Shown here one piece after another: positions 11,189 to 20,424 of a DNA stretch of 64,000 nt; position 1 is the stretch's first letter, and each line of letters begins with the position of its first letter. The stretch lies in assembly GCA_963755695.1 (NCBI GenBank), contig CAVWLB010000008.1, positions 992,001-1,056,000 on the forward strand, given 5' to 3'. The notes under the pieces were generated by a model. It searched no databases, was not told the DNA's origin, and was given only the letters and a program-made list of their open reading frames with translations. This stretch comes from QHWT01 sp963755695. GTDB taxonomy: Bacteria > Acidobacteriota > Vicinamibacteria > Vicinamibacterales > 2-12-FULL-66-21. Both the position numbers and the translations under genes were made by a program.

Positions 11189-12254
11189 TGAGGGAGCTAC
11201 CGGGCAACGTTCGGGCGGCGCTGCAGGAAGGCCGGGTCATTCCTGCGCATCCACTTGCGCTCGACGGGGAGGGCCGGTTCGACGAGCGGCGGCAGCGGGC
11301 CCTGACTCGCTACTACGCCGCCGCCGGGGCGGGCGGCCTTGCCGTCGGTGTGCATACCACGCAGTTCGCCATTCGCGATCCACGCATCGGCCTCTTCGAG
11401 CCGGTTTTGACCATTGCCGCGGAGGAAATGAATCGCGCGGACGCGCGTGCCCGCGAACCGCTCATTCGCATTGGCGGGATCTGCGGTCCGACCGGGCAGG
11501 CGTTGCGGGAGGCGGAGCTGCTCGTGCGACTTGGCTATCACGCAGGACTGCTCAGCCTCGCCGCGCTGGCTGACGCACCCGACGCGGAACTCATCGCGCA
11601 CTGCGCGGCGGTAGGAGCGCGCATTCCGCTCGTTGGCTTCTACCTTCAGCCCTCGGTTGGGGGGCGGCCGCTGTCGTATGCGTTCTGGCGGCGATTCGCC
11701 GAGATTCCCGCCGTCGTCGCCATCAAGATCGCCCCGTTCAACCGGTATCAGACGATCGACGTCGTCCGCGCCGTGATCGATGCGGGTCGCGACGACATCG
11801 CGCTCTACACCGGCAACGACGATGCCATCGTCAGCGATCTGGTGACGCCCTTCCGGTTCGGAGCAGACGGGGCAGGAAAATGCCGCCGGATCGTCGGCGG
11901 CCTGCTCGGTCACTGGGCGGTCTGGACGCAGACCGTCGGTCGCGCTTCTCGCCGAGTGTCACGCGGCAGTCGAGCGCGCGCAGGTTCCGGTCGACCTCCT
12001 GCAGCGCGGGGCGCAAGTCACCGATGCGAACGCGGCGTTCTTCGACGCGGCCAACGGATTTGCCGGATGCATCGCGGGCATCCAGGAAGTGTTGCGCCGG
12101 CAGGGACTCGTGGCCAGCACGCAGGTGTCTGGAGCCCGGAGAGACGCTCAGTCGCGGCCAGGCCGCCGAGATCGATCGCGTCTCGCGCGCATACCCGCAC
12201 CTCTCAGACGACGAGTTCGTCGCCGCGCATCTCGAGGAGTGGATGCAATGTTGA
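11188..12254 (+). CDS. Dihydrodipicolinate synthase family aldolase (two frameshifts)
   Basis: A class I aldolase-fold TIM-barrel protein of about 354 residues. The Schiff-base lysine is visible in VVAIKIAPFNRYQT, with GGLAVGVHTTQF near the N-terminus where DHDPS relatives have the carboxylate-binding G-V/T-T loop. GLLGHWAVWTQ and HLSDDEFVAAHLEEW lie toward the C-terminus. The family catalyses aldol condensation or cleavage of pyruvate or related keto acids; in this context it more likely breaks down a sugar acid than makes lysine. Frameshifts lie near 11935 and 12120. The start codon overlaps the epimerase stop by one base and the stop overlaps the amidohydrolase start by 7 bases, so translation is coupled. 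Confidence 0.75.
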
Positions 12255-13976
12255 AACGCGTCATGCTGGTGTTGACGCTGGTGCTGGCGGCGTCTGGTGC
12301 CGGCGTCACGAGGCAGGGTGCCGCGCCGGCCGATCTCGTGCTCCTCGACGCCAAGATTCTGACCGTCGACGAACAGTTCACCGAGGCCCGCGCCCTCGCC
12401 GTCCGCGAGGGACGATTCGTCGCGGTCGGTTCGAACGAGGACATCAAGGCCTACGTCGGGAACGCGACGAGGGTGATCGAAGGACGTGGGCGGACCGTCG
12501 TCCCGGGATTGATCGACACCCACGTTCACGCGCTTGGCGTCGCCGCCGCCGAGACCGAGCAGCCGTTCCGAAATCTCACGTCGGTTGCCGAACTGCAGGA
12601 ATGGATCCGCACCGAAGCCAGGCGCCGGCAGGACGGCTGGATCTGGACGCCACGTGTGTATCCAACGCGGCTGCAGGAGCGCCGCTTCCCGACGCGCAAG
12701 GAACTGGACGTCGCCTCGCCCGAGCGTCCGGTCGCCGTCGACGGCGCCTATGCCTTGTCGCTCAACACCGCTGCGCTCCGCGCCGCAGGGATTACCCACG
12801 ATACGCCGGATCCGCCAGGGGGCGCGATCGTGAAGGACAGTTCCGGCGAGCCGACGGGCCTTCTGCGAAACGTGGGAGCCCTGCTCGCGCGGTTTCACAG
12901 CGAAGCGGCGGCGGTGCCTCCGCTGGAGGCGCTCGAACGGGTGCACCAGCAGTACATCGCCACTGGAATCACGAGTGTCATCGAACGCGCCGCGACGGTC
13001 GACGGCTACAAAGCGTACGACGCGCTGAAGCATGCCGAACCGTCTCAAGGTACGCGCCACGATAACGATTCGCATTCCCCGACCTGACGACGCCGCGGAG
13101 GTGGAACGTTTCGTCAGCGGGTTGCCGTTCCGGTTTGGCGAAGGGGACGACTGGCTGAAGGTCGGGCCGCTCAAAATCTTCACCGACGGAGGAATTCTGA
13201 TCGGCACCGCCTACATGCGCGAGCCCTACGGCGCAGGGGCGCATCAGTTGTATGCGGTCGACGATCCGAAGTACCGCGGCTTTCTAACGCTCACGCCGGA
13301 GCAGATTGCCTCCGCCATCATGATTGGTCATCGGCACGGTTGGCAGATGGTCGCGCACGTCACCGGCGACGCCGGGGTCGATATCGTCCTCGATGCGTTC
13401 GAAGCAGCGCAGAAACAGCAGCCGGCGCCGGACCGCCGCCACACCCTGATCCATGCATACTTCGTTCATCCGGAAAGCGCGGCACGCGCCGCTCGCCTCG
13501 GCGTGCTCGTCGACACGCAGCCTGCCTGGTACTACAAGGATGCCGATGCGCTGGCCACCGGCCTCGGTCCCGAGCGCCTCGCGCATTTCATCGGATTGCA
13601 CACGCTGCGTCAGGCCGGCGTCGACGTGGCGATCAACACCGATCACATGTTCGGGCTCGACCGCGACGACGCGCTCAATCCGTTCAATCCGTTTCTGACC
13701 ATCTATGCCGCCACGACCAGACGCACCGAGTCGGGTCAGGTCATTGGCGGCGACGAGGTGGTCTCCCGTCAGGAGGCGCTGCGGATGATGACCAGCGCGG
13801 CCGCCCGATTCAGCTTCGACGAGAAGACCCGCGGGTCGATCGAGCGCGGCAAGCTCGCCGACTTCGTCGTGCTGGACGACGATATCCTGACCTGTTCTCC
13901 CGATCGCTTGCGCGCGATTCGTCCCGACCTGACGGTGATCGACGGCCGCATCGCATTCGATCGCTCGGCAAAGTGA
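12248..13976 (+). CDS. Exported amidohydrolase, YtcJ/Amidohydro_3-like (one frameshift)
   Basis: About 575 residues. A signal peptide (MLKRVMLVLTLVLAASGAG) is followed by an amidohydrolase fold: the metal-binding HxH in VVPGLIDTHVHALG, later histidines in MVAHVTGDAGVDIV and HTLIHAYFVHPESAARAARLG, an active-site aspartate in VAINTDHMFGLDRDDALNPF, and the closing TRGSIERGKLADFVVLDDDIL. Members hydrolyse amide or ester bonds with one or two metal ions. An extra base near 13035 shifts the frame between DALKHA and NRLKVRATITIRIP. The gene overlaps both neighbours (7 bases upstream, 1 base downstream as TGATG), placing it inside the operon. Substrate unknown. Confidence 0.8.
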
Positions 13977-15082
13977 TGTTCACGAAGTATGCGGTCTGCG
14001 GCCTGTCGATCGTCGTGCTGCTGGGAGCGCTCGGGTCGGCACAGCAGCCTGCGGGCCAGACGCCGGAAACGCCGGAGGACATCAAGGCCCACGATGTCTT
14101 CATCCGCGTGTGCACCAAATGTCACCCAGCCGAACGTGCCACGGCGGAGGGACGAACCAGAGCACAGTGGGAAGCGACGATCATTTCCATGCAGACCGCT
14201 CGCGGCGCGGTGATCACGCCCGAAGAATTCGACATCGTGCTCGACTATCTCTCGAAGCACTTCAGCCGGCAGTCGGTGATCGTTCCCGGAGCCGGCGGCC
14301 GGCCGGGGCAGCCGGGCGCGCGCGGTCCTCGATCGCACGTGGGGGCGGCGGACCGCCATCGCGTCGACGAAGTCGCAGCCGAGCGCGGCAAGAGCACCTA
14401 TACCGCCGAATGCATCACCTGCCACGGCCCGAGCGCGCGCGGGACCGACAAGGGCGCGAACCTGATTCGCTCTCCGCTGATGCTCCGCGATCGTTACGGC
14501 AGCTCTATCGGCCCGTTTCTCAAGAGGGGACACCCGATGCAAGCGGGTGCGGCGGGCAGCAGTCTGACCGACGCCCAGATCACCGATCTTTCACACTACA
14601 TCTGGCAGCGGATCAACGACACGCTGCAGGGCTCGGAGGCGTACAAAGTCAGGAACATCCTCACCGGCGACGCGCGTGCGGGTCAGGCGTATTTCAACGG
14701 CGAGGGGCGCTGCAACACCTGCCACTCACCGACAGGGGATCTCGCCGGGTACGGCCAGCGCTATCGTCCTGTCGACATCCAGCAGCGATTCGTCTTTCCA
14801 TCGACCAGCGCGGGACGCGACAGCAGTGGCGCGAGTGCCCGGCCGAAGGTGACGGTGACCGTCACGATGCCCGACAACACACGGATCGAGGGGGCCCTGG
14901 TCAGTCTCGACGATTTTCATGTCGCGCTGCAGGATAGCGCGGGCGAATATCGATCCTTCACACGCACGCCCGCGATGAACATCGTCAAGCACGATCCATA
15001 CGGGCCACACGTCGAGCTGCTCGAACGGCTGACGGACAAGGCGATGCATGATGTCGTCGCGTATCTCGAGACACTGAAATGA
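13976..15082 (+). CDS. Triheme cytochrome c-type protein
   Basis: A 368-residue periplasmic protein with a signal peptide (YAVCGLSIVVLLGALGSAQ) and three c-type heme motifs: CTKCH (~residue 46), CITCH (~148) and CNTCH (~249). The region after the third heme (VTVTVTMPDNTRIEGALVSLDDFHVALQD) looks like a small beta-domain. The frame is open further upstream, but that part is a shadow of the amidohydrolase; the ATG at 13976 overlapping the amidohydrolase stop is the right start. It ends with ATGA overlap into the PQQ dehydrogenase, so it is very probably that enzyme's electron acceptor. Confidence 0.85.
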   Translation: MFTKYAVCGLSIVVLLGALGSAQQPAGQTPETPEDIKAHDVFIRVCTKCHPAERATAEGRTRAQWEATIISMQTARGAVITPEEFDIVLDYLSKHFSRQSVIVPGAGGRPGQPGARGPRSHVGAADRHRVDEVAAERGKSTYTAECITCHGPSARGTDKGANLIRSPLMLRDRYGSSIGPFLKRGHPMQAGAAGSSLTDAQITDLSHYIWQRINDTLQGSEAYKVRNILTGDARAGQAYFNGEGRCNTCHSPTGDLAGYGQRYRPVDIQQRFVFPSTSAGRDSSGASARPKVTVTVTMPDNTRIEGALVSLDDFHVALQDSAGEYRSFTRTPAMNIVKHDPYGPHVELLERLTDKAMHDVVAYLETLK

Positions 15083-16686
15083 CCAGATGGTGTGTGAGTG
15101 GCATCGTCGCGAGCGCGCTGCTCGCATCGGTCACGCTGGTTGCGCAAGGGCGGCTGGACCCTTCCAGGTTGCTGAAACCGGGCACCGACAGCTGGCCGAC
15201 TTTCAACGGCGATTACTCCGGCCGGCGTTTCAGCTCGCTCACCAAAATCGACCCGCGCAACGTTCACCAGTTGAGCCTTGCGTGGATGCATCGGATCGCC
15301 TCGAGCGGGCAGTCGCTCGGCGCGATCAAGAGCACCCCGCTTCAGATCAATGGGGTGATCTACTTCACCGTACCCGATCACGTGTGGGCGGTCGACGCGC
15401 GGAACGGGCACGAGCTCTGGCACTATCAGTGGCAGACGACGGGTGGAAACCACCTGGCCAACCGTGGCGTCGCGGTCTACCAGGACTGGCTGTATTTCGA
15501 AACGCCGGACTGCTACCTCGTGTCGCTGACGATCAGAGACGGCAAGGAACGGTGGCGTCGCCAGATGTGCGACATGGATCGGTTCTATTACGCGTCGGCC
15601 GCGCCGGTGGTGGTCAAGGATCATCTGATCGTCGGCGTCAGCGGCGACGACTTCGATATCCCCGGCTACCTCCAGGCGCACAACCTCGAGACCGGGGCGA
15701 TGCAATGGCGCTGGTACACGGTGCCGCAGTCGAAGCAGGATCCCGGCGCCGACACGTGGCCGAACGAAGAGGCGGCGCGACACGGTGGCGGCATGACGTG
15801 GACGCCCGTCACCTACGATCCGGATCTCAATTACGTCTACGTCACGACCGGGAATCCACAGCCGGTCATGGCACACAAGAATCGGCCTGGCGACAACCTC
15901 TTCACCGGATGCATCGTCGCGCTCGATGCCGGCAGCGGCAAGATGGTCTGGTATCACCAGTCGTCGCCGCACGATACCCACGATTGGGATTCCACGGAAA
16001 CGGCGGTGTTGATCGACGACGAGGTGAACGGCCAAAAGCGGAAACTGTTGGCACAGGCCGCACGCAACGGCCAGTATTTTCTCCTCGATCGCGTCACCGG
16101 CGAATCTCTGGTATCGACGGAGTTCGTGAAGACGAACTGGTCCAAAGGATACGACGCGAAGGGACAACCGATTCCTGATCCGGCCAAGATGCCGCAAGTC
16201 GACGGGACGCTGGTCACGCCGAACGTGGGGGGCGCGTCGAACTGGCAGTCGCCCAGCTTCAGTCCGCTTACCGGCCTGTTCTACGTGAGCGCGGTCCGCG
16301 GCTACGCGATCTACTACCTGTACGATGCCAGCGACAATCCAATGGGCTGGGGCGGCGGCGAGCGCGGCGGCTGGTCCGAGTCGATGCTGGAGGCGATCGA
16401 CTACAAGACCGGAAAAGTTCGCTGGACCCACAAGTGGGAAGACAACGTGCGCTCGGGTCTGTTGAGCACGGCAGGCAACGTGTTGTTCTCCGGCGGCCCG
16501 TCGGACGATCTCGTGGCGCTGGACGCCACGACCGGACAAGCGCTGTGGCATGCGTTCGTGAATGGCCCGATCACCAACGGACCGATTACCTACGAGCTGG
16601 ACGGACGCCAATACGTCGTCGCTGCGGCTGACGACACACTGTGGGGTTTCGTTCTGAACCCACCGCCCGCACCTTCGCCACGCTGA
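15079..16686 (+). CDS. PQQ-dependent dehydrogenase, periplasmic
   Basis: A 535-residue intact quinoprotein dehydrogenase. A signal peptide (IVASALLASVTLVAQG) precedes an eight-bladed propeller: WPTFNGDYSGRRFSSLTKI, AIKSTPLQINGVIYFTVPD, repeated tryptophan-docking blade ends (GKERWRRQMCD, GKMVWYHQSS, GKVRWTHKWE) and the methanol/alcohol-dehydrogenase-like HDTHDWDSTETAVL. These enzymes oxidise alcohols or sugars with PQQ and pass electrons to cytochrome c. Here the cytochrome gene directly overlaps its start (ATGA). No C-terminal heme domain is present, so electron transfer depends on the neighbouring triheme protein. Substrate not determined; the adjacent epimerase and aldolase suggest a sugar or sugar acid (inference). 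Confidence 0.88.
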   Translation: MTRWCVSGIVASALLASVTLVAQGRLDPSRLLKPGTDSWPTFNGDYSGRRFSSLTKIDPRNVHQLSLAWMHRIASSGQSLGAIKSTPLQINGVIYFTVPDHVWAVDARNGHELWHYQWQTTGGNHLANRGVAVYQDWLYFETPDCYLVSLTIRDGKERWRRQMCDMDRFYYASAAPVVVKDHLIVGVSGDDFDIPGYLQAHNLETGAMQWRWYTVPQSKQDPGADTWPNEEAARHGGGMTWTPVTYDPDLNYVYVTTGNPQPVMAHKNRPGDNLFTGCIVALDAGSGKMVWYHQSSPHDTHDWDSTETAVLIDDEVNGQKRKLLAQAARNGQYFLLDRVTGESLVSTEFVKTNWSKGYDAKGQPIPDPAKMPQVDGTLVTPNVGGASNWQSPSFSPLTGLFYVSAVRGYAIYYLYDASDNPMGWGGGERGGWSESMLEAIDYKTGKVRWTHKWEDNVRSGLLSTAGNVLFSGGPSDDLVALDATTGQALWHAFVNGPITNGPITYELDGRQYVVAAADDTLWGFVLNPPPAPSPR

Positions 16687-16687
16687 T

Positions 16688-17191
16688 GTGCTGCTGATTG
16701 TCATCACCGGAAGCATGGGATCCGGCAAGACGACGGTGATGGCCGAAGCGTCCGACATTCTGATGACGCGAGACATGATGCATGCGGCAATCGATCTCGA
16801 CGCGCTCAGCATTGCACACGTGCCCGGCACCGAGTTGACCGATCTGGTCTATCGCAACCTGTCATCGGTGTGGACGAACTACGCCGCCCTTGGCATCGAC
16901 CGGTTGTTGCTGGCGGCGGCGGTCGAAAATCCTGCCGAACTGAACAAGATCCGCGCAGTGTTTCCGGATCCGGCGATGGTCATCTGTCGATTGACGGCGA
17001 GGCTGAAGACGATGGAAGAGCGCGTGTCAGTGCGTGAGCCGGGAATGCTGCACGACACGTTCGTCGCCAGGGTGGCGGAGCTCGACGCGATTCTCGACGC
17101 CGCGCGGTTGGAGGATTTTTCGTTGCCGAACGATGATCGCCCGGTCAGCGACGTTGCGACGGAACTGCTCACCCGCGCCGGCTGGATCTAA
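16688..17191 (+). CDS. P-loop NTPase, small kinase-like
   Basis: A 167-residue cytoplasmic protein with Walker A GSMGSGKTT at residues 8-16, a probable acceptor aspartate region (AAIDLDAL) and an arginine-rich lid (CRLTARLKTMEERVSVREPG). It resembles the adenylylsulfate/shikimate kinase group of small-molecule kinases, but the substrate is unclear. The start is GTG one base after the PQQ dehydrogenase stop; the overlapping ATG is out of frame and stops after three codons. It is the last gene of the operon and converges on the HTH-citrate synthase gene three bases away. Role inside the pathway unknown. Confidence 0.65.
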   Translation: MLLIVITGSMGSGKTTVMAEASDILMTRDMMHAAIDLDALSIAHVPGTELTDLVYRNLSSVWTNYAALGIDRLLLAAAVENPAELNKIRAVFPDPAMVICRLTARLKTMEERVSVREPGMLHDTFVARVAELDAILDAARLEDFSLPNDDRPVSDVATELLTRAGWI

Positions 17192-17194
17192 GTT

Positions 17195-18399
17195 TCACGT
17201 TGCAGCGGGAACGACACCGGTGTACTTCGCCCGCGGCCGAATCAGCTGGCCGGTCGTGTATTGCTCGATCGCGTGGCCGATCCAGCCGATGCTGCGACCA
17301 ATCGCGAACAGCGTGAGCGGCGACCCGGGTGGCAGCTGCAGCACGCGGGCGAGCGCGGCGAGACCGAAGTCGAGGTTGGGCCGTTCCCCGCCGAGGCCAG
17401 CGGCCGCCTTCGCAAGATCCAGGATGAAGTGGCTTCCGCGGATTTCGAATAGCGATCTCGAATCAGGTCCAGCAGCGCGGCCGCGCGAGGATCTCCGTTC
17501 GGATAGAGGGGATGGCCGAAACCGGCACTCGGTTCACCGCGACGTAAGCGTTCTGCAAGCGCCGTTCGCAGATCCCGTGCGCGGCGCAGCGTCCCCAGCA
17601 GGACCTCCATCCGGGCGCTGGCACCGCCATGCTTGGTTCCCTCGAGAGCCGCGAGCCCGGCAATCACCACGGCGTAGGGAGTCGATCCTGCAGATGCGAC
17701 ACAGCGGGCCGTGAACGCCGACACATTGAGCTCGTGATCGGCGCAGAGAATCAGCGCCGCGCGGAGCAGGTCCACGCCGCGGTCGCCGACGCCCCACGCG
17801 CCCCCGAGGGCCCGGTCGATGGTCGGAGCGCTGGAGTGTGGTCCGGTCGCGACCCTGCTGAGCAGGTGAAGGATTCGCCAGCCGCAGAGTGCTGCGCTCT
17901 GCGCGCGGGCATCGAACGCCATCGGGTCGTGCACCGCGGCCGCCGCCAGCGCCGACTGCGCACGCGACAGAAACGGGAGATCGTCGGAACGCCGGCGCTC
18001 ACCCCTTGGCGTGAGTGTGGACGGAGCGGCGAAAGCCGAGTGGAACTGGCCGGTCCAGATCAACGACGCGACTTCGCCGACCTGGCGAGTCATCGCCAGC
18101 GTGACCGCGTCGTGCCCACGATAGAACAGCCGGTTGCCGTCGATCAGCGTGATTGACGATTCGAGGATCGGCATTCCCCACTGGAGCGCGTTCGCCGCCG
18201 CCTGATCCGGATTGCGGCGGTCCTCGGTCCGCCGCCTCAATCGTTCGACATCATCACGTGAATACCCCCGCGCCCGCGACGAGCCGGGCATGGCTTGCGA
18301 GCGGAGGTAACCGCGGCTGACATAGGCGTAGAGCGTGGGGCGGCTGACCCGCAACCGGCTGGCGGCTTCGGCGGCGGTGATCCAGGCGGGCGCAGTCAT
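17195..18399 (-). CDS. Citrate synthase family protein with N-terminal helix-turn-helix (one frameshift)
   Basis: About 400 residues. Residues 1-55 form a MerR/excisionase-type DNA-binding head (WITAAEAASRLRVSRPTLYAYVSRGYLRS). The rest is a citrate synthase fold: the substrate-site region CADHELNVSAFTARCVAS, the active-site loop SAGFGHPLYPNGDPRA with the catalytic histidine, and the C-terminal GRSIGWIGHAIEQY. A single-base shift near 17440 breaks the last ~85 codons; restoring it gives the stop at 17195-17197. Such fusions may sense acyl-CoA or oxaloacetate and control the adjacent enzyme gene, or be active synthases themselves; both are inference. Its promoter region is shared with the divergent citrate synthase and contains a palindrome that could be its operator. 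Confidence 0.8.
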
Positions 18400-18400
18400 G

Positions 18401-18447
18401 TTGATTTAGCAATCAATGTTGACACAATCATACACCGGCGCTAGGTT
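18401..18447. promoter_or_regulatory. Shared operator and divergent promoters of the two citrate synthase genes
   Basis: The 54-bp gap is A/T-rich. TTGATT-TAGC-AATCAA (18401-18416) is a perfect 6-bp inverted repeat, and TGTTGA...AATCA occurs twice as a direct repeat (18399-18415 and 18417-18430). On the plus strand TTGACA (18419-18424), a 17-base spacer and TAGGTT (18442-18447) form a promoter whose predicted start falls on or next to the ATG at 18454, suggesting a leaderless mRNA. On the minus strand TATGAT (18432-18427) is a candidate -10 box for the HTH gene. The repeats overlap both promoters, as expected for autoregulation by the HTH-citrate synthase. Confidence 0.5.
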
Positions 18448-18453
18448 GCGATC

Positions 18454-19593
18454 ATGGTGAACAGCGGACTTGAAGGTGTGGTTGCCGCCATCACGGGCCT
18501 GAGCCACGTCGACGGCGAGCGTGGCGAACTGATCATTGCCGGCTATCCGGTCGGAGAGCTGGCCGAACGCGCGACCTTCGAGGAAACGACGTGGCTGCTC
18601 TGGCACGGAAGGCTTCCCACGAGCGGCCAGCTCGAGACCTTCCGCGCCGAGCTGGCGGCCGAGCGCGAGCTGCCCCGGGCGATCCTGATGCTGCTCGGTG
18701 AATGCGCGAGCCGCAGCGTCCAGCCGATGGACGCCTTGCGCATGGCCGCCGGCGCGATTTCGATGGTCTCCGAGGCGCCCTGCGCGATCCTGGCGCGGCT
18801 TCCAGTCATCGTCGCAGCGTTCTGGCGCCTCTGCTACGGCGGCGAACCGGTGGCCCCTCGGCGCGACCTCGGGCATGCCGCGAACTTTCTTTACATGTTG
18901 AACGGAGCGATCCCGGACCCGGAGCGGGTTCGCGGACTCGAAACGTATCTCAACACGGTCATCGACCATGGCCTCAACGCGTCGACATTCACGGCCCGGG
19001 TGATTACCTCGACCGGATCCGACCTGGTGTCGGCGATTGTGGGCGCGCTCGGTGCTTTGAAGGGACCGTTGCATGGCGGAGCGCCTGGTCCAGCGCTCGA
19101 CATGGTCTTCGAGATCAAAGATTCATCGCGGGCAGAAGAAATCCTCCGACGAAAAATCGAGAGCGGCGAGAAGCTGATGGGATTCGGTCACCGGGTCTAC
19201 AAGGTCCGCGACCCGCGCGCCGATGTGTTGGCCGCCGCCGCCGAGCGCATGTACACGCGTGGCGGCGACATGACCCTCTACACGCTGGCTCGCGCGGTGG
19301 AGGCCACCGCCCTTCGACTGCTCGCCGAATACAAGCCTGGACGCCGGCTTCAGACCAACGTGGAGTTCTATACCGCGCTGCTCCTTCACGGCCTGGGTCT
19401 CGACGTTTCCCTTTTCACGCCGACTTTCGCGATCAGCCGCGCGAGCGGATGGATCGCACACGCCATGGAACAGCAGCGAAACAATCGCATCATTCGACCG
19501 CAATCGGAATACGCTGGCCCGAGGAACAACCGGTGGGTGCCGCTGGCGGAACGCATCGATCGTACCTCGGAACCAATCAAGCAGTGCGGCTGA
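18454..19593 (+). CDS. Citrate/methylcitrate synthase
   Basis: A 379-residue intact type II-like (short) citrate synthase condensing acetyl-CoA or propionyl-CoA with oxaloacetate. The family signature is clear: VIDHGLNASTFTARVITSTGSD around the first catalytic histidine (~171), KGPLHGGAPGPALDM, and KLMGFGHRVYKVRDPRAD with the second histidine. The third catalytic position reads NVEFYTALLLHGLG, with glutamate where many synthases have aspartate. RASGWIAHAMEQ and IIRPQSEYAGP close the protein. It is divergent from the HTH-fused homologue and likely controlled by it. The start at 18454 has no Shine-Dalgarno sequence, consistent with leaderless translation. Whether it serves the TCA or methylcitrate cycle cannot be decided here. 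Confidence 0.88.
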   Translation: MVNSGLEGVVAAITGLSHVDGERGELIIAGYPVGELAERATFEETTWLLWHGRLPTSGQLETFRAELAAERELPRAILMLLGECASRSVQPMDALRMAAGAISMVSEAPCAILARLPVIVAAFWRLCYGGEPVAPRRDLGHAANFLYMLNGAIPDPERVRGLETYLNTVIDHGLNASTFTARVITSTGSDLVSAIVGALGALKGPLHGGAPGPALDMVFEIKDSSRAEEILRRKIESGEKLMGFGHRVYKVRDPRADVLAAAAERMYTRGGDMTLYTLARAVEATALRLLAEYKPGRRLQTNVEFYTALLLHGLGLDVSLFTPTFAISRASGWIAHAMEQQRNNRIIRPQSEYAGPRNNRWVPLAERIDRTSEPIKQCG

Positions 19594-19612
19594 CCGCCAG
19601 GGCCGGGGCCGC

Positions 19613-20315
19613 ATGACCAAGAGTCGCGTCCGCGTGGCGCTCGTGACGGGCGCGAATCGCGGCCTCGGTCTCGAGACCTGCCGTCAGCTGCTCGCCCGCG
19701 GCTTGCGTGTGGTCATGACCGGACGCGACGACCGCGCGCTTCAACGCGCCGGCCGAGAGCTCGGGGAGAACGCGACGCCGGTGAGCATGGACGTCGCCGA
19801 TCGCGCCAGTATTCAATCAGCGCATCAATCGATTCTGGAGCAGGTGGGCGCGGTCGACGTGTTGATCAACAACGCCGCCGTGCTGCTCTTTGACGGGACC
19901 GAGGTGCTGTCGATTCCTCCGGATGCCTTCCAGCGAACCCTCGAGACGAATCTCCTCGGCGCGATTGAAGTCTGCCGCGCATTCGTGCCGGCAATGGCGG
20001 ACCGCGGCTACGGTCGCGTGGTGAACGTGTCGTCAGGGGCCGGTCAGCTGAGTCGCATGTCGACGTACGCGCCGGCCTATTCGATTTCCAAAGCCGCGCT
20101 GAACGCCTTTACGCGCATTCTCGCCGCAACCTACCGCGACCGCGGCGTGTTGGCCAACGCCGTCGATCCCGGGCTGGGTACGCACCGACATGGGCGGGCC
20201 GTCCGCGCCACGATCCGTTCAGCAGGGTGTCGACACGACCGTGTGGCTCGCGACGCTTCCCGACGCTGGACCGACCGGAGGGTTCTTTCGCGATCGGCGT
20301 GCCATCGACTGGTAG
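19613..20315 (+). CDS. Short-chain dehydrogenase/reductase (one frameshift)
   Basis: A classical SDR oxidoreductase of about 233 residues. NAD(P) is bound by TGANRGLGLE near the N-terminus, followed by DVLINNAAVL, the catalytic serine in VVNVSSGAG and the YSISK pair (YxxxK). The residues after the cofactor strand (VVMTGRDDRAL) suggest NADP preference. An extra G near 20172 shifts the frame after VDPG; the corrected C-terminus reads WVRTDMGGPSAPRSV and ends at 20313-20315. It follows the citrate synthase by 19 bp and may be co-transcribed. Substrate unknown. Confidence 0.82.
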
Positions 20316-20424
20316 CGTAGCCGACGTCCGGTTTGTTCGTCGGCGCGGCGCGCGGCTGCTCCAGGTTGTCCGGGACGAGGACGAGTTCCTGGGAGTAGTA
20401 TCCCAGTGCAAACGGAGGCGCGCG

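Noticed and set aside
13340..13975. Upstream extension of the cytochrome c gene frame
   Set aside because: The extension is an out-of-frame shadow of the amidohydrolase; the ATG at 13976 with TGATG overlap and the signal peptide fix the start.
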